In this document: positions 58,301 through 63,498 of the stretch, one piece after another
How the letters are laid out: the number at the start of each line of letters is the position of its first letter
How positions within the stretch are numbered: position 1 is the first letter of the stretch
DNA from: Anodontia alba
Taxonomy: Eukaryota > Mollusca > Bivalvia > Lucinida > Lucinidae
DNA: 64,000 nucleotides
Assembly (NCBI GenBank): GCA_964016985.1
Contig: OZ024830.1
Location: forward strand, 19,182,387 to 19,246,386
Direction of reading: 5' to 3'
Translations under genes and position numbers: made by a program
The notes under the pieces: model-generated
Told to the model about the DNA's origin: nothing
Seen by the model: only the letters and a program-made list of their open reading frames with translations
Database searches by the model: none

Positions 58301-61076
58301 ATGAATATATTTCATATGGTTTAGGAGTTATGGCCCGGACACAGTTAACTATATGGAACTAAGTCAAGGGAAGATAATTCAAAAACAAAAAATGCAAGAG
58401 TTGTCTTCCTTGTTCATGACACATCGTCTCAATGTGATGCATGCACCCATAAAGTTTCATGAATATATTCCATGTGGTTTAGGAGTTATGGCCCGGACAT
58501 GGTTAACTATATGCAACTAAGTCAAGGGGAAATAATTCAAAAACCAAAAATGCCAGAGTTGTCTTCCTTGTTCATGACACATCGTCTCAATGTGATGCAT
58601 GCACCTGTATAGTTTCATGAATATATTCCATACGGTTTAGGAGTTATGGCCCGGACACGGTTTCCTATATGGAACTAAGTTAAGGGAAGATAATTAAAAA
58701 ACCAAAAACGCAAGAGTTGCCTTCCTTGTTCATGACACATCGTCTCAATGTGATGTATGCACCGGTGAAGTTTCATGAATATATTCCATACGGTTTGGGA
58801 TGGCCCGGACACGAAGTGGGACAGACAGACGGACAGAGGTACGGGACGGACAGGGGTAATACTTAATGCCCATCCACTATTCTTCGAATAGGCGGGGGCA
58901 TAAAGAACAGGTGGTAGTCATACTACAAGAAAAATATACTTACCTCGTCTTCTAGCTAGCCCTTTAAAATAATGTCTTTCGTCAGCTGATATCATAATAT
59001 CATCTAAAATATTTAACTTTTTTAAACTGTCTACTGTGTAGCCTCTGTAACCTGGTATTAACTGAAAAGAAAACAATTACATTTCAGTAAATTTGGTATT
59101 AACTGTAAAGCAAACCATAACATTTCAATAAATTTGGTATTAGCTAAAAAGATAATATTATATTTCAGTAGATCTGGTATTAACTGAAAAGAAAACCATT
59201 ATATTTCAATAAATTTGATATTAGCTGGAAGATAACCATTGCATTTCTGTAGATCTGGTATTAACTAAAAAGTAAATTTGGTATTAACTGAAAAGATAAC
59301 CATTGTATATCAGTAGATCTGGTATTAACCAAAAAGAAAACTATTACATTTCGGTAATTTTTGTATGAGCTGAAAAAAAACAATAACATTGCATTCCAGT
59401 AGATCTGGTATTAACTGATAAGAAAACCATTACATTTAGTTAATTTGGTATTAGCTGAAAAGATGATCGTTGCATTCCAGTAGATCTGGTATTAACTGAT
59501 AAGAAAATCATTACATTTTAGTTACTTTGGTATTAGCTGAAAAGATGATCATTACATTTCAGAACAGTGTAGTAGGGTTATTTTGTATTAAAATATAAGT
59601 ACCCTGATTTTAGGTTTAATCTTTGGAAGGAGTATCTTAAGGGGAATGGATACACTTTTTGGGGAGATAACTCTGTTAAAGCTGTTCTGCCCACAAATCT
59701 TATTAAGTAGGGAATAAGTGTTATAGTGGATGATGGCTTGCACAGTCTGTAGAGTATTGAGAAATGCTAATACAAGCATCCTTGGTTACAGTGCTGGTAC
59801 AGTATACAGTGTTTTTTAGTTTTTTTTTTTTTGTTTTTTTTTTTAGTTTTTTTTTTCACTTCTGATACTCAGGATGCAAAAGATTAACCAAATTACAAAG
59901 AAACAAGTTGATGCATAACTTTCATAAGGTTTAAAGGGAAAAGGTACACTTTCAGGGGCAGCAACTCTGTAAAAATTGTTTTGCCTCCCTTCTGAAAAGG
60001 GGTCTGCTCTAAAAGGAAAGAATTTGCTGAGCAAAGTCTTTCCTTTAAGAGCAGATCCCTTTTCAGAAGGCACTGGTGTGCAGGGAAGCAAACAAGGAAT
60101 CACCAAAGTTGTCTCCCTTGTAAAATATGGCAGAAAATCTACCAAGTGTATCCAGTCCCCATAAGAAAGATTTAGTAACAAGCAAGTCCAAATACTTTAT
60201 ATCTAAGGAATTAACTCAACCAGTTTGCTGAGTTACATTCCTGTCTGACAATAAACTTGTAAATCAAAGATTTATACTTACTGATAAAGGATTGCCTTGC
60301 AAAATGAGATTCCGTAATTTTGGAAGAGAGCCAAGTTTTCGGACTGCATCTAGAAGGTCACTTAAATTGTTATGGCTTAAATCAAGGGACAGTAGACTGG
60401 GCCTGCAATTAAACCAAATCTACATATAAAAGCAGTACATAGTAATCTATTTATAATACAGTTACTTACAGTTTCAGATATAACACAATTTGTAGATGGC
60501 TTCCAAAGAGTTGTATCCAAGCAAAAAAGTATAGATTACATAGAAAATTACACATTTATCTAAACACTTTTGTTTGGATGCAACATCATATTCTAGCTAG
60601 TAAGCATTCAGCTTTGCATCCAAGGGGTAGTGTTATTAAGGGGTGGTGGTGTATTAAAAAAAATCTTATTTTGCACCAAAATCTCTGCTTTGAGCACTTG
60701 TCTGAATTGCAACTTACACAACACTGGTTTCAAGACAAACATGAGAAAATATATCCTACAAAAAGTATGTTGTGGTACTCATTAGAAGTGCCTCACTTCT
60801 AATGACATATTTTTTTGTAATGTTTGCTATTTAATCAGTACTTTTTACACACATTACTAGATAGTCAATTTAAACTTGGGTCAGGACATGTATGCTAAGG
60901 AGTTTGATGTCAGGATGTTCAGGGTAATTAAGATATAAAACATACCAGTAGGTGCCTGTGAGATAATCTCCAGTAACACATATTTTATTATACCCCAGAC
61001 CCAGATGTATCAACTTCGGAGGCTTCACACATAGTGCCGACAGGTCACTCACATCATTAGCACAGGCTTCCAAGAC
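31920..61076 (-). CDS. LRRC43: LRRC43 orthologue, 13 internal exons (both ends missing)
   Basis: Thirteen exons join in one frame: 61076-60946, 60402-60282, 59061-58944, 53629-53553, 52366-52184, 50986-50896, 48954-48875, 47159-47019, 46479-46423, 40757-40686, 38133-38056, 36604-36566 and 32138-31920 (1407 nt, 469 codons). Every junction has AG/GT ends and compatible phase. Recognition rests on recalled similarity to vertebrate LRRC43: leucine-rich repeats (HLGLGYNKI, SLDLSHNNLSDL, NLILQGNPLS), the cap GYRGYTVDSL followed by LDDI and KGL, then KVKLSVSYIKG, PWAEEIEANW and a Lys-rich stretch before the C-terminal block. Vertebrate LRRC43 is about 650 residues, so the N-terminus (beyond 64000) and a short C-terminus are absent. 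LRRs usually serve as protein-binding scaffolds; the precise role of LRRC43 is poorly known, and a ciliary role is only my inference. About 95% of the visible span is repeat-rich intron. Confidence 0.87.
32345..33480. other. LRRC43 intron, no exon seen
   Basis: It contains a family H relic (32395-32540, GGCTTGACATTTCATGTG) and AT-rich DNA. It separates the exon at 32138 from the microexon at 36566. Confidence 0.55.
33482..33680 (+). mobile_element. Hairpin repeat, family D
   Basis: ATATTTACCATATAACCCTA, then the core (CAAACAGTGTAGATCCAGAT and inverse), then TATGGTAAGGAGTTAAGG. It directly precedes a family A MITE. Confidence 0.7.
33684..33888 (-). mobile_element. TTAA-type hairpin MITE, family A
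   Basis: An inverted full-length copy between TTAA 33680-33683 and 33889-33892. It abuts a family D hairpin repeat (33482-33680) on its left. Confidence 0.9.
34113..34353 (-). mobile_element. tRNA-derived SINE with LINE-like tail
   Basis: On the minus strand a tRNA-like head carries an A box (TGGTGCAGTGGTAAAGC) and a B box (GGGTTCGATCCCC). A body follows, then a tail (GGGCCACATGGAAGATTAG, AATAAAGTTGAC) closely matching the 3' end of the LINE at 18292-18350, and an (ATT)n run. It probably moves using that LINE family's machinery. Confidence 0.88.
34116..34145 (+). repeat. (TAA)n microsatellite
   Basis: About ten AAT/TAA units that are the tail of the minus-strand SINE at 34113-34353. Confidence 0.95.
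34799..36141 (+). repeat. Composite repeat related to 3858-5656
   Basis: It starts ACAAGAGACCCATGAGCC with CTCACTCACCTGAA and ends CATCCTGAGC...GCTCAGGTGAGCTAAAAA. Inside are one 'TTTTATACATGTATACAGCA' unit, T/C-rich repeats of GGTCTTCTTTCCCTGCTGG type (35345-35725), and a SINE fragment. Confidence 0.7.
35428..35640 (-). mobile_element. SINE body, tRNA head missing
   Basis: The minus strand shows CAAGAAGGGCAGTTGTCAG and a region equivalent to the family's third block (TTAATTGCTTACTGGAATAA). The tRNA-like head is not present. It lies inside a larger composite repeat (34799-36141). Confidence 0.65.
36566..36604 (-). CDS. LRRC43: LRRC43 microexon (KEK repeats)
   Basis: The acceptor ATGTCCTTTAG|AAAG and donor GGAAAG|GTATG bound 39 nt encoding KEKEKEKGKEKGK. 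Thirteen codons in phase 0 match the KGKEK-type linker of LRRC43. It is short and low complexity, so support is mainly splice sites, phase and position. Confidence 0.68.
36665..36855 (+). mobile_element. Hairpin MITE, family G
   Basis: A complete copy: CATAGCTCTAAATGAG, central palindrome AGAAGCATCTCAATGAGATG, right end CTTATCTGGAGCTATG. It lies in the intron 60 bp upstream of the LRRC43 microexon. Confidence 0.82.
37733..37977 (+). mobile_element. GGGCCC-ended hairpin MITE, family E
   Basis: A full copy with intact stem (GCTTTTGCATCTGCAAAAGC centre). It lies 79 bp below the end of the LRRC43 exon at 38056. Confidence 0.88.
38056..38133 (-). CDS. LRRC43: LRRC43 exon (Lys/Asp-rich linker)
   Basis: The acceptor GGTATTATAG|GTC and donor TCAAAA|GTAAGA bound 78 nt encoding VEGHPVEEASTPTKSGRK, then DKRDDKSK. 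It corresponds to the start of the Lys-rich linker of vertebrate LRRC43. Phase 0 at both ends. Confidence 0.75.
38500..38650 (+). mobile_element. Family H-like hairpin relic
   Basis: AAGATTTGACATTTCATACC with inverse TGTCAATGCCTATTATTCTG and ATCTACTGAATTG on the right; the centre is partly lost. Confidence 0.55.
38846..39045 (+). mobile_element. TTAA-type hairpin MITE, family C
   Basis: TTAA at 38842-38845 and 39046-39049. It is closely similar to the copy at 10676 but part of one core arm is deleted. Confidence 0.85.
39373..39580 (-). mobile_element. TTAA-type hairpin MITE, family A
   Basis: An inverted copy with intact core and right TTAA (39581-39584); the left end is slightly decayed (TTAGCCCTTGTCATGCTGAA). 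It lies in the intron between LRRC43 exons at 40686 and 38133. Confidence 0.88.
39708..39835 (+). repeat. Perfect 64-bp tandem duplication
   Basis: Two adjacent copies starting TCAAGAACTTTAAATTTACA and ending AATACTGCATG, with no difference seen between them. Confidence 0.95.
39840..40026 (+). mobile_element. Hairpin MITE, family H
   Basis: Stem AATTGTCTCCTTAGGAGACA with arms resembling the copies at 20275 and 50245; TTAA follows at 40027-40030. The left end is ill-defined because it abuts a 64-bp tandem duplication. Confidence 0.75.
40258..40314 (+). repeat. (AC)n microsatellite
   Basis: An uninterrupted dinucleotide run of about 28 AC units, in an LRRC43 intron between the exons at 46423 and 40757. 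Confidence 0.97.
40686..40757 (-). CDS. LRRC43: LRRC43 candidate exon, collagen-like Gly-x-x
   Basis: The acceptor ACTTTGTAG|GTACC and donor AGTTTG|GTGAGA bound 72 nt in phase 0: VPLEKGATGVSGMTGASGAT, then GASL. Five consecutive Gly-x-x triplets are present. Splice signals and phase fit, but the vertebrate protein has no such stretch that I recall. It may be lineage-specific, an alternatively used cassette, or a chance exon. Confidence 0.5.
41675..41921 (+). mobile_element. Family E MITE, diverged
   Basis: Starts GGGCCCAGTTGTTCAAAA; the right end has decayed to CAATTGGACCC and one stem arm has several mismatches. An older copy. Confidence 0.78.
42481..42687 (+). mobile_element. TTAA-type hairpin MITE, family A
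   Basis: A full-length copy with TTAA at 42477-42480 and 42688-42691, in an LRRC43 intron. Confidence 0.9.
42800..43075 (-). mobile_element. SINE, same family as 14032 and 54720
   Basis: Read on the minus strand it has the family's head remnant (ACTGCAGATCCTGGGATCAC), then AAGAAGAGCAGTTGTCA and ACCACTTAGAGGACAAAG. It is diverged but collinear with the other copies. Confidence 0.7.
43239..43670 (+). mobile_element. Hairpin MITE, family G, hosting a family A insert
   Basis: Left end CATAACTCCAGATAAA and right end TTCTCTGGAGCTATTG. It has a partial duplication of its centre and is interrupted at 43366-43571 by a family A MITE. Confidence 0.82.
43366..43571 (+). mobile_element. Family A MITE nested in another MITE
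   Basis: TTAA at 43362-43365 and 43572-43575. The host sequence is the hairpin MITE 43239-43670; removing this insert with one TTAA restores the host's hairpin arm (GTGCTTTTAATGAGTAC). This directly supports TTAA target duplication. Confidence 0.92.
43861..44229 (+). mobile_element. Hairpin MITE, family G, hosting a TA-type insert
   Basis: Ends CATAGCACCAGATGAG and CTTTATCTGAAGCTATG; the central palindrome GAAGTGCCTCAAGGAGGCAC is intact. Position 44010-44184 is a second, nested element. Confidence 0.82.
44010..44184 (+). mobile_element. TA-flanked MITE nested in family G
   Basis: CAGTCCAACCTGTATTAAGC on the left and GGCAGGTTTTACTG on the right, flanked by TA at 44008-44009 and 44185-44186. 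Its interior has several CTTGCTTAATACAGGT repeats. TA targets suggest Tc1/mariner mobilisation. Confidence 0.72.
44770..45019 (+). mobile_element. TTAA-type hairpin MITE, family B
   Basis: TTAA at 44766-44769 and 45020-45023. The centre has a small duplication (CTCCTTTAGGTGCTCCTTTA). It lies in an LRRC43 intron. Confidence 0.9.
45624..45889 (+). mobile_element. Family E MITE with templated insertion
   Basis: Both ends are present, but near its right side 45803-45830 replaces the usual CAG before TTAACATTTTGACC. The replacement is the inverse of 45464-45491 upstream (see findings). Confidence 0.85.
46167..46372 (+). mobile_element. TTAA-type hairpin MITE, family A
   Basis: A full-length copy with TTAA at 46163-46166 and 46373-46376. 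It ends about 50 bp below the donor side of the LRRC43 exon at 46423. Confidence 0.9.
46423..46479 (-). CDS. LRRC43: LRRC43 short exon with weak donor
   Basis: The acceptor is TGACCTTTCAG|ACA. The 57 nt encode TLCYPVIQEEEEGSYPNPK. The donor chosen, CCCAAG|GTTCGG, is non-consensus. An alternative donor 5 nt downstream (GTTCG|GTAGAT) looks better but leaves a phase that runs into a stop in the next exon. Frame therefore favours the weak site, or a different partner exon. Confidence 0.68.
46701..46788 (+). repeat. Perfect 44-bp tandem duplication
   Basis: Two adjacent copies starting ATGTTCGACTCTCCAACAAT and ending CACCGGAGACC, in the intron between LRRC43 exons at 47019 and 46479. Confidence 0.95.
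47019..47159 (-). CDS. LRRC43: LRRC43 exon (PWAEEIEANW segment)
   Basis: The acceptor TTCTTTATAG|CTT and donor GAGATG|GTAGG bound 141 nt (47 codons): LAPVNSEGHPWAEEIEANW, then TQMVIRDDLVSLRDFFKQG and MQFSVVEEM. It corresponds to the vertebrate block with a PWAE motif, a DLVxL helix and a VxxxTxVxEE-like end. Phase 0 at both ends. Confidence 0.9.
47354..47601 (-). mobile_element. GGGCCC-ended hairpin MITE, family E
   Basis: Inverted orientation, intact central stem; the right end is slightly changed (CAACTGAGCCCA). Confidence 0.85.
47733..48062 (+). mobile_element. Hairpin MITE, family F
   Basis: Collinear with the copy at 27463: ACAGCTGACTCTTGTTAG on the left, stem AAAGAGGAGAAATTGCTGC and inverse, AACAAGAGTCGACTTTACTG on the right. 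Confidence 0.82.
48370..48550 (+). mobile_element. Long inverted repeat with 85-bp loop
   Basis: Arm GATTTGTTGAGTAATAAATC at about 48400 is the inverse of an arm at about 48490-48525. The neighbouring hairpin 48285-48350 (AATCTATTATTCTTCAGCAT and inverse) is separate. Confidence 0.6.
48875..48954 (-). CDS. LRRC43: LRRC43 exon (Pro/Glu/Lys-rich linker)
   Basis: The acceptor AATTTTAG|CTGAG and donor ATAAAG|GTAAAC bound 80 nt encoding AEVTKQEEQPPSPEPEKGED, then EKEKQIK. This is a charged, probably disordered linker; phase 1 in, phase 0 out. Confidence 0.8.
49831..50026 (+). mobile_element. Short inverted-repeat element related to family F
   Basis: Ends ACAGTCAACTCTCTCGAT and GAGAGTCAACTGTA are inverse of one another; the interior lacks the family F stem. 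Confidence 0.6.
50245..50449 (+). mobile_element. TTAA-type hairpin MITE, family H
   Basis: TTAA at 50241-50244 and 50450-50453; stem GACATTTCATGCAAATTGTC and inverse is nearly perfect. It lies adjacent to a family G element. Confidence 0.85.
50491..50664 (+). mobile_element. Hairpin MITE, family G
   Basis: Centre GAAGCACCTAGGTGAGGCGC and flanking arms AACATATGTTGTGTG and inverse; the right end GAACCAGAGCTATG is diverged. Confidence 0.68.
50697..50891 (+). mobile_element. Family H-like MITE abutting an LRRC43 donor
   Basis: CCCTTAAGGTGCCAAACAAA on the left and GGCACTTTAAGGGTTA on the right; stem CATTTCATGTGAATTCTC and inverse. The right end touches the splice donor of the exon ending at 50896. 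Confidence 0.78.
50896..50986 (-). CDS. LRRC43: LRRC43 exon (acidic linker)
   Basis: The acceptor TTATTTTCAG|GCT and donor AACAG|GTAAC bound 91 nt encoding AQAEVTDQSAVEKNVLF, then TEEPEVRIHRVQT. It is linker sequence with no domain I recognise, supported by phase continuity. A hairpin MITE begins about 5 nt inside the following intron. Confidence 0.8.
51703..51765. repeat. Perfect 63-bp palindrome
   Basis: Two 31-bp arms (starting CTGTGTATTTGGACAGGCAG) are exact inverses around a single A. It lies in the intron upstream of the LRRC43 exon at 50986. Confidence 0.95.
52184..52366 (-). CDS. LRRC43: LRRC43 exon (middle domain and acidic tail)
   Basis: The acceptor TTTCTTACAG|AAC and donor GAAGTG|GTAAG bound 183 nt (61 codons). 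The exon encodes NPDEQPEFPVIERKYFVQFM and FLADTTTT, then an acidic MTEEEFAEL...TELPTIEGEV stretch. The first half corresponds to the conserved middle strand region; the second half is a low-complexity acidic linker, as in vertebrate LRRC43. Confidence 0.92.
52413..52638 (+). mobile_element. Family E MITE, stem shortened
   Basis: Both ends are recognisable; about 15 bp of one stem arm is lost (CTGTGAGTAGTGCAAAAGC). It lies about 47 bp outside the LRRC43 exon that starts at 52366, in the upstream intron. Confidence 0.83.
52768..52970 (-). mobile_element. TTAA-type hairpin MITE, family A
   Basis: An inverted copy with left TTAA (52764-52767); the right end has decayed to GGACAAGGATAAA. The core has scattered mismatches. 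Confidence 0.85.
53380..53530 (+). mobile_element. Hairpin repeat (same family as 59930)
   Basis: CTTTCTGAAAAGGGGTCTGC and inverse AGACCCCTTTTCAGAAGG around an A-rich centre; 23 bp from the LRRC43 exon end at 53553. Confidence 0.65.
53553..53629 (-). CDS. LRRC43: LRRC43 exon (KVKLSVSYIKGIP)
   Basis: The acceptor is TAATATTTCAG and the donor is ATTAAG|GTAAG. The 77 nt complete a Glu codon and encode FILDEAKVKLSVSYIKGIP then MPDEIK. This matches the start of the beta-rich middle segment of LRRC43. Phase 1 in, phase 0 out. Confidence 0.88.
53795..54039 (-). mobile_element. GGGCCC-ended hairpin MITE, family E
   Basis: An inverted copy with a near-complete stem and ends GGGCCCGGTTGTTCAAAG and TTTGAACAACTTGGCCC. 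It lies 166 bp upstream of the LRRC43 exon at 53629. Confidence 0.87.
54095..54218 (-). mobile_element. tRNA-like SINE head
   Basis: The minus strand carries GAGTGGTTAGCACTGCAG (A-box-like) and CAGGTTCGAATCCTGC (B-box-like). No acceptor stem closes, so it is a SINE head and not a tRNA gene. Confidence 0.55.
54232..54383 (-). mobile_element. tRNA-derived SINE (Ala/Val-like head)
   Basis: On the minus strand, AGTGGCTCAGCTGGTAGAGC (A box) and GGTTGGATCCC (B box) are followed by a short body and an A/T-rich end. It is head-to-tail with a second SINE-like head at 54095-54218. Confidence 0.65.
54464..54684 (+). mobile_element. Hairpin repeat, family D
   Basis: Ends TTTACCCTAAGTATTGGGAC and its inverse (GTCCCAATACTTTGGGTTAT) enclose the shared core GGCAAACAGTGTAGACCC and its inverse. 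Confidence 0.75.
54720..55025 (+). mobile_element. tRNA-derived SINE
   Basis: A tRNA-like head has a B box (GCAAGTTCAAATCCC). The body GAAGGGCAGCTGCCAG and TTAGAGGACTAAGCTGG matches the SINE at 14032, and the end is an AATAAATCAAAT tail. It lies in the LRRC43 intron and directly abuts the tandem array to its right. Confidence 0.8.
55037..58903 (+). repeat. 158-bp tandem array with 631-bp higher-order period
   Basis: About 22 monomers run between 55330 and 58800; each contains GGTTTAGGAGTTATGGCC, AACTAAGTCAAGG and CTTCCTTGTTCATGACACAT. The marker CCAGAGTTG recurs at 55871, 56502, 57133 and 57764 (spacing 631), then 58553 (789). It is bounded by AGGACACGGATGCCCCCGCC and GGCGGGGGCATAAAG; an internal terminus-like segment lies at 55384-55450. 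It lies in the LRRC43 intron. Confidence 0.92.
58944..59061 (-). CDS. LRRC43: LRRC43 exon (LRR cap, LIPGYRGYTVDSL)
   Basis: The acceptor TTTTCTTTTCAG|TTAATACCAGG and donor CGAG|GTAAG bound 118 nt encoding LIPGYRGYTVDSLKKL, then NILDDIMISADERHYFKGL. This is the post-LRR cap and one of the most recognisable LRRC43 segments. The exon sits between a tandem array that ends about 40 bp downstream of its donor and a minisatellite upstream made from copies of its own acceptor (see findings). Confidence 0.93.
59050..59572 (+). repeat. 41-bp minisatellite built from a splice acceptor
   Basis: About 13 units alternate between two forms (GGTATTAACTGAAAAG and GGTATTAGCTGAAAAG types) joined by CATTTCAGTAGATCT-like spacers. 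Read on the minus strand, each is a pyrimidine tract plus AG plus TTAATACCAG, the same as the true acceptor and first codons of the LRRC43 exon at 59061. Confidence 0.9.
59930..60165 (+). mobile_element. Hairpin repeat (same family as 22545)
   Basis: A palindromic centre, CTTCTGAAAAGGGGTCTGCT and AAAGGAAAGAATTTGCT and their inverses, with outer AAAGGGAAAAGGTACACTTT and its inverse GATTTTCTGCCAT-like segment. Confidence 0.72.
60282..60402 (-). CDS. LRRC43: LRRC43 exon (LRR PSLLSLDLSHNNL)
   Basis: The acceptor is AATTGCAG|GCCC and the donor is TTATCA|GTAAG. The 121 nt complete the Trp codon from the previous exon and encode PSLLSLDLSHNNLSDL, then KLGSLPKLRNLILQGNPLS. These are two canonical LxxLxLxxN repeats. 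The exon ends in phase 0. Confidence 0.92.
60946..61076 (-). CDS. LRRC43: LRRC43 exon (LRR region), first visible
   Basis: The acceptor is TTTATTTTTAAG before GTC; the donor is TACTG|GTATG. The 131 nt encode VLEACANDVSDLSALCVKPP, then KLIHLGLGYNKI and a YLTGTYW end that is completed in the next exon (phase 2). The HLGLGYNKI stretch is a leucine-rich repeat strand. Sequence just upstream is a hairpin MITE (61080-61380), so the preceding exon lies farther right, outside the window or unrecognised. Confidence 0.88.
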
Positions 61077-61085
61077 CTTAAAAAT

Positions 61086-61360
61086 AAATTTAAGGTGAAT
61101 GGATAAACTTTCAGGAGAGGCTACTCCATCAAAATTGTTTTGCCTTCCTTCTGAAAAGGGATCTGCTGTAAAAGGAAAGAATTTGCTCCCCTTGGGAGCA
61201 AATTCTTTCCTTTTTGAGTAGACCCCTCCTTCTGAAAAGGTGTCTATTCTAAGGGGAGCAAATTCTTTCCTTTTAGAGTATGGGAAAGCAAAACGGAAAT
61301 CATGACATTTGTCTCCCTTGTACAAAATTGTGGAAAATCTACCAAATGTATCCAGTCCCT
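61086..61360 (+). mobile_element. Hairpin repeat (same family), partly duplicated
   Basis: TAAGGTGAATGGATAAACTT on the left, centre AGAATTTGCTCCCCTTGGGA and inverse, and a second half-copy (GGGAGCAAATTCTTTCCTTT) at 61256-61280. It starts 10 bp upstream of the LRRC43 exon at 61076. Confidence 0.72.
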
Positions 61361-61569
61361 TAAGTGAACGGATACACATCCAAGGGAGATAAATCACTCT
61401 GAAAGTAATTCCTCCCTCTTTCTTAAAGAGAATTACTCAAAGACAACAGTTTGCTCCCTTTGAGAAGAATTCAAATACCAAGAAAGTCCTTTTCTGCTGG
61501 AGGGATTTCCCTTTAACCTTACATTAACTGCTTCTTGAGGTTTATCTGTTCACCTTAAAAACAACAAAT

Positions 61570-61782
61570 ACCATATTTACCCTAAGTATTGGGACACCTT
61601 ATTTATCAACTTGTCCTAAAATTAAAAATAGTCCATTCTACTACTTGTTGACAAGTTTAATATATTGCTGCATGTATGGCAAGGAGTGTAGACCCTGATC
61701 AGATGCCGCATTCTGCGGTGTCTGACTTGTCTATACTGTTTGCAAAGGCCTATCTGTCCCAGACTTAGGGTTATTAAGGTAG
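61570..61782 (+). mobile_element. Hairpin repeat, family D
   Basis: Collinear with the copy at 54464: TTACCCTAAGTATTGGGACA on the left, core around 61680-61745, CAGACTTAGGGTTATTAAGG on the right. Confidence 0.75.
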
Positions 61783-61789
61783 CAGATTT

Positions 61790-63290
61790 GCCTGGGTGTT
61801 ACCAAGGCAAATTCTAAACAATCACAACATATATGTTCTCACTTCTGGTAAAGAATAAGATAAATATCAAGACCAACAGCATGGATATGTACAAGGTCTA
61901 TAGCTACAGATAAGAGTGAGTATCTGGTTAAGCATTTTTTCTTATTTCTGCATGAAAACATTGGACATATGTTGTCTGCAAATGGTATAAGGGCCTTTTT
62001 TGTGTCTTGTGCATTATGTTTTCATGCAGAAATGTGCAGTCTGATCTGAGCATTCTCTGTTTGTCGACATATACTACAGTATCCATTGATTCTGTTAGCA
62101 GACAATGAAGGCCCTGATCCGCCTTTGCTTATGCACAGGCTGATCTGGGCCTGCATTGTCTGCAAAATGCAAAAGGGTTCTTTTCATGTGTTACACATCA
62201 TATGTTATGAGTTATTGTCATATGTACTAATTTGAAGCACCACAATTTATGTTTTCATGGATAAATAAGAAAAATATCAATCATTTTATTGTCATATGTA
62301 CTCATTAGAAGCACCACAATTTATTTTTTCATGGATAAATAAGAAAAATATCAATCGTTTTCAAATGAAAAAATAAGACCATATCTGCAGCAATGCTGGT
62401 CTAAATTTTAGCTATCAACATATGCCCCAAAAAACTCCTTTTCTTCTGGTATGGCTTTTAAAGGTATTTACATAATATGCATATATTAACAGCAGTGCTC
62501 TAAATATGAAGGGAATCAAGATAAATATTTTCAGGCTCCCTAGTAGGGTCTTTTGAAAATAAATGTTTTTTTATAAAGGCTATTTTGGGTCAAATATAGG
62601 TTTTTCCAGCAAAATTTTCAACAAAATAAAGAGAAAAAAGAGGTTAATTTTCTCTACGCACTTCCAGATTCCATGCCGTTAAAACCTGCCATCACAGCAA
62701 ACACTGCCATGAATTCACCAGTTTAAACACTGTTTTCTTCACAACTGGATCATGTTGTCTCGCATTCTGTTTTGTTAATTGCAGACATCAATAATTTACA
62801 TGATAGTAAACTATAATGATCCTCTTTTTTGAAAATGGCTAAAAATAAAGTTTTTCTTCATAAAATACAGTTTATAGGTTTTTCAGCTAAATTAAAGGTT
62901 TTTAAGGAACAAGTAAATTAAAGGTTTTTAAAGGTTTTAAAGGTTCCGTAGGAGGCCTGTATTTCTTTTCTTATTCCTCCATGACAAGATATGTTGTTCA
63001 TACTCATCAGAAGTGCCTTGGTGAGGTACCTCTAATGAGTACCCACAACATATGTTTGCATGGGGAAATAAGAAAAATATGAACACTTTTTTTGCTTGAA
63101 AATGTGCTAACTTGAGCTCTTACACTGAGCCCAGACCAGCCTGCATATTCACAGTCTGATCACAGATTCCAATGTTTACAGTACGCAATTATAGGATTCT
63201 GTAGAATAAATCAATAATGAAGATCCTTACCAGTCTGTGTTTATAGATACAGGCTGATCTGGGATTTAATTATTCACACATACCATAAAC
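61790..63290. other. LRRC43 upstream intron, no exon seen
   Basis: Half-copies of family G (62215-62350, 62961-63120) and short GATCAG...CTGATC hairpins (62030-62165, 63120-63260) are present. No LRR-like reading frame was found, so earlier exons are probably beyond 64000. Confidence 0.55.
62961..63120 (+). mobile_element. Hairpin MITE, family G, diverged
   Basis: AGATATGTTGTTCATACTC and inverse arms around AGAAGTGCCTTGGTGAGGTA; the ends are poorly kept. Further half-copies lie at 62215-62350. Confidence 0.65.
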
Positions 63291-63299
63291 CTTTAAGTA

Positions 63300-63495
63300 C
63301 TAATCAGAACTACAGCAGACAACACTTTGAAATATATTTGTTTCTATCTTTCAGAACAAATATGGCTTGACATTTCACATGCATTACCTGCCTAGCAGGC
63401 AATTCAAATGACATGTCAAGTGTTAGTTTTCTCTAAAAAAAATAATAATATAAATTTTAGAATGTCATCTGCTACAAATTTACTGAGAGATTTAA
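63300..63495 (+). mobile_element. Family H-like hairpin MITE
   Basis: Stem TGGCTTGACATTTCACATGC and inverse with CTGCCTAGCAGGCA at the centre; outer ACAGCAGACAACACTTTG and inverse. It abuts a family A copy. Confidence 0.7.
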
Positions 63496-63498
63496 GAG

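Noticed and set aside
55037..58903. CRISPR-like array
   Set aside because: Repeats are 158 bp head-to-tail without unique spacers, in a eukaryotic intron; it is a satellite-type array.
59843..60181. Minus-strand open frame of 112 codons near LRRC43
   Set aside because: It is the translation of a palindromic repeat (the same phrases appear in the frame at 60870-61397 outside the true exon); no splice or frame link to LRRC43.
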